Shown here: in pieces, positions 63,805 through 64,000 of the stretch
Layout: each line of letters opens with the position of its first letter
Position numbering within the stretch: the stretch's first letter is position 1
Assembly: GCF_036864975.1 (NCBI RefSeq)
Contig: NZ_CP104311.1
Span: 3,103,513 to 3,167,512 of the forward strand
Source of the DNA: Methylococcus capsulatus
GTDB lineage: Bacteria > Pseudomonadota > Gammaproteobacteria > Methylococcales > Methylococcaceae
DNA: 64,000 nucleotides
Direction: 5' to 3'
Translations under genes and position numbers: made by a program
Notes under the pieces: model-generated
Database searches by the model: none
The model's input: the letters and a program-made list of their open reading frames with translations, nothing else
What the model was told of the DNA's origin: nothing

Positions 63805-64000
63805 ATGGCCCATAGCATCACGTTCGGTTCCAACTGGCTGCGCATCGAGGCTACGGCGGTCTTCGGCCCCGGCCGGGCAACGATTGCCCGCCGTTTTGCC
63901 CGGCAAGTGCTGGCCCTCCCGGAAGTCGAGTCACTCGAGCTGGAACCCTCCCGGGGATATGCGCTCATCAGGCACCGCACCAGAAAAGGAAACGTCGATG
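63805..64000 (+). CDS. Protein resembling the ATPase N-terminal domain, cut by the window end
   Basis: The first 65 residues begin MAHSITFGSNWLRIEATAVF. The stretch FGPGRATIARRFARQVLALP with EVESLELEPSRGYALI lines up with FGNPDTPVCRAFLRRVFRVP with QIRGATIKSGSVCCAEL of the ATPase at 60312. This suggests a shared ferredoxin-like fold lacking the CxxC of classical HMA domains. It may be a free chaperone-like domain or the start of a second ATPase. The end is outside the window. Confidence 0.65.
   Translation, partial: MAHSITFGSNWLRIEATAVFGPGRATIARRFARQVLALPEVESLELEPSRGYALIRHRTRKGNVD

Overview
The window is a GC-rich gammaproteobacterial chromosome segment with long intact genes on both strands. 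Its gene set (ftsH-rlmE-greA-carAB-dapB and hrcA-grpE-dnaK-dnaJ order, agmatine-to-putrescine genes, a c-type di-heme peroxidase, P-type ATPase cluster) and base composition fit a methanotroph of the Methylococcus type. That assignment is an inference from gene content and style; no methane monooxygenase or other diagnostic gene lies in the window.

Layout. Bases 1-954 hold the end of a dicarboxylate symporter and a SYLF-domain lipoprotein. Bases 1159-13367 form one tightly packed seven-gene minus-strand operon: srfA, srfB, srfC, a membrane-anchored Sel1/TPR protein, an exported VWA protein, and an ABC ATPase plus FtsX-type permease. Bases 13571-29098 are mostly housekeeping on the minus strand: glmM, ftsH, rlmE, greA, carB, carA, dapB, dnaJ, dnaK, grpE and hrcA, with yhbY on the plus strand. 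The hrcA promoter carries a CIRCE operator. Bases 29099-38191 contain nadK, recN, aguA-aguB, an H-NS-like gene and mfd. A decayed efflux locus (38208-39823) separates mfd from riboflavin synthase. Then come a DUF3175 protein, a 2Fe-2S ferredoxin coupled to recQ, a cupin plus RibD-C-like reductase pair, an UbiB-family kinase, a second dicarboxylate symporter, and an intact IS1182-type element.

The right third is accessory and redox/metal oriented. It has a minus-strand cluster (porin, lipoprotein, FMN-binding protein, four-helix membrane protein) divergent from a di-heme peroxidase. Next are two divergent paralogous Ca2+/H+-type antiporters, an amidohydrolase remnant next to an IS110 remnant, and a large unrecognised membrane lipoprotein. 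The last 4 kb is a plus-strand cluster built around an unusual P1B-type ATPase lacking the CPC motif. It is accompanied by small membrane or helical proteins and by a downstream protein (cut by the window end) whose start resembles the ATPase N-terminal domain. This layout is reminiscent of ferrosome (fez) loci.

The two segments most worth follow-up are the srfABC-VWA-ABC operon and the terminal P-type ATPase cluster.
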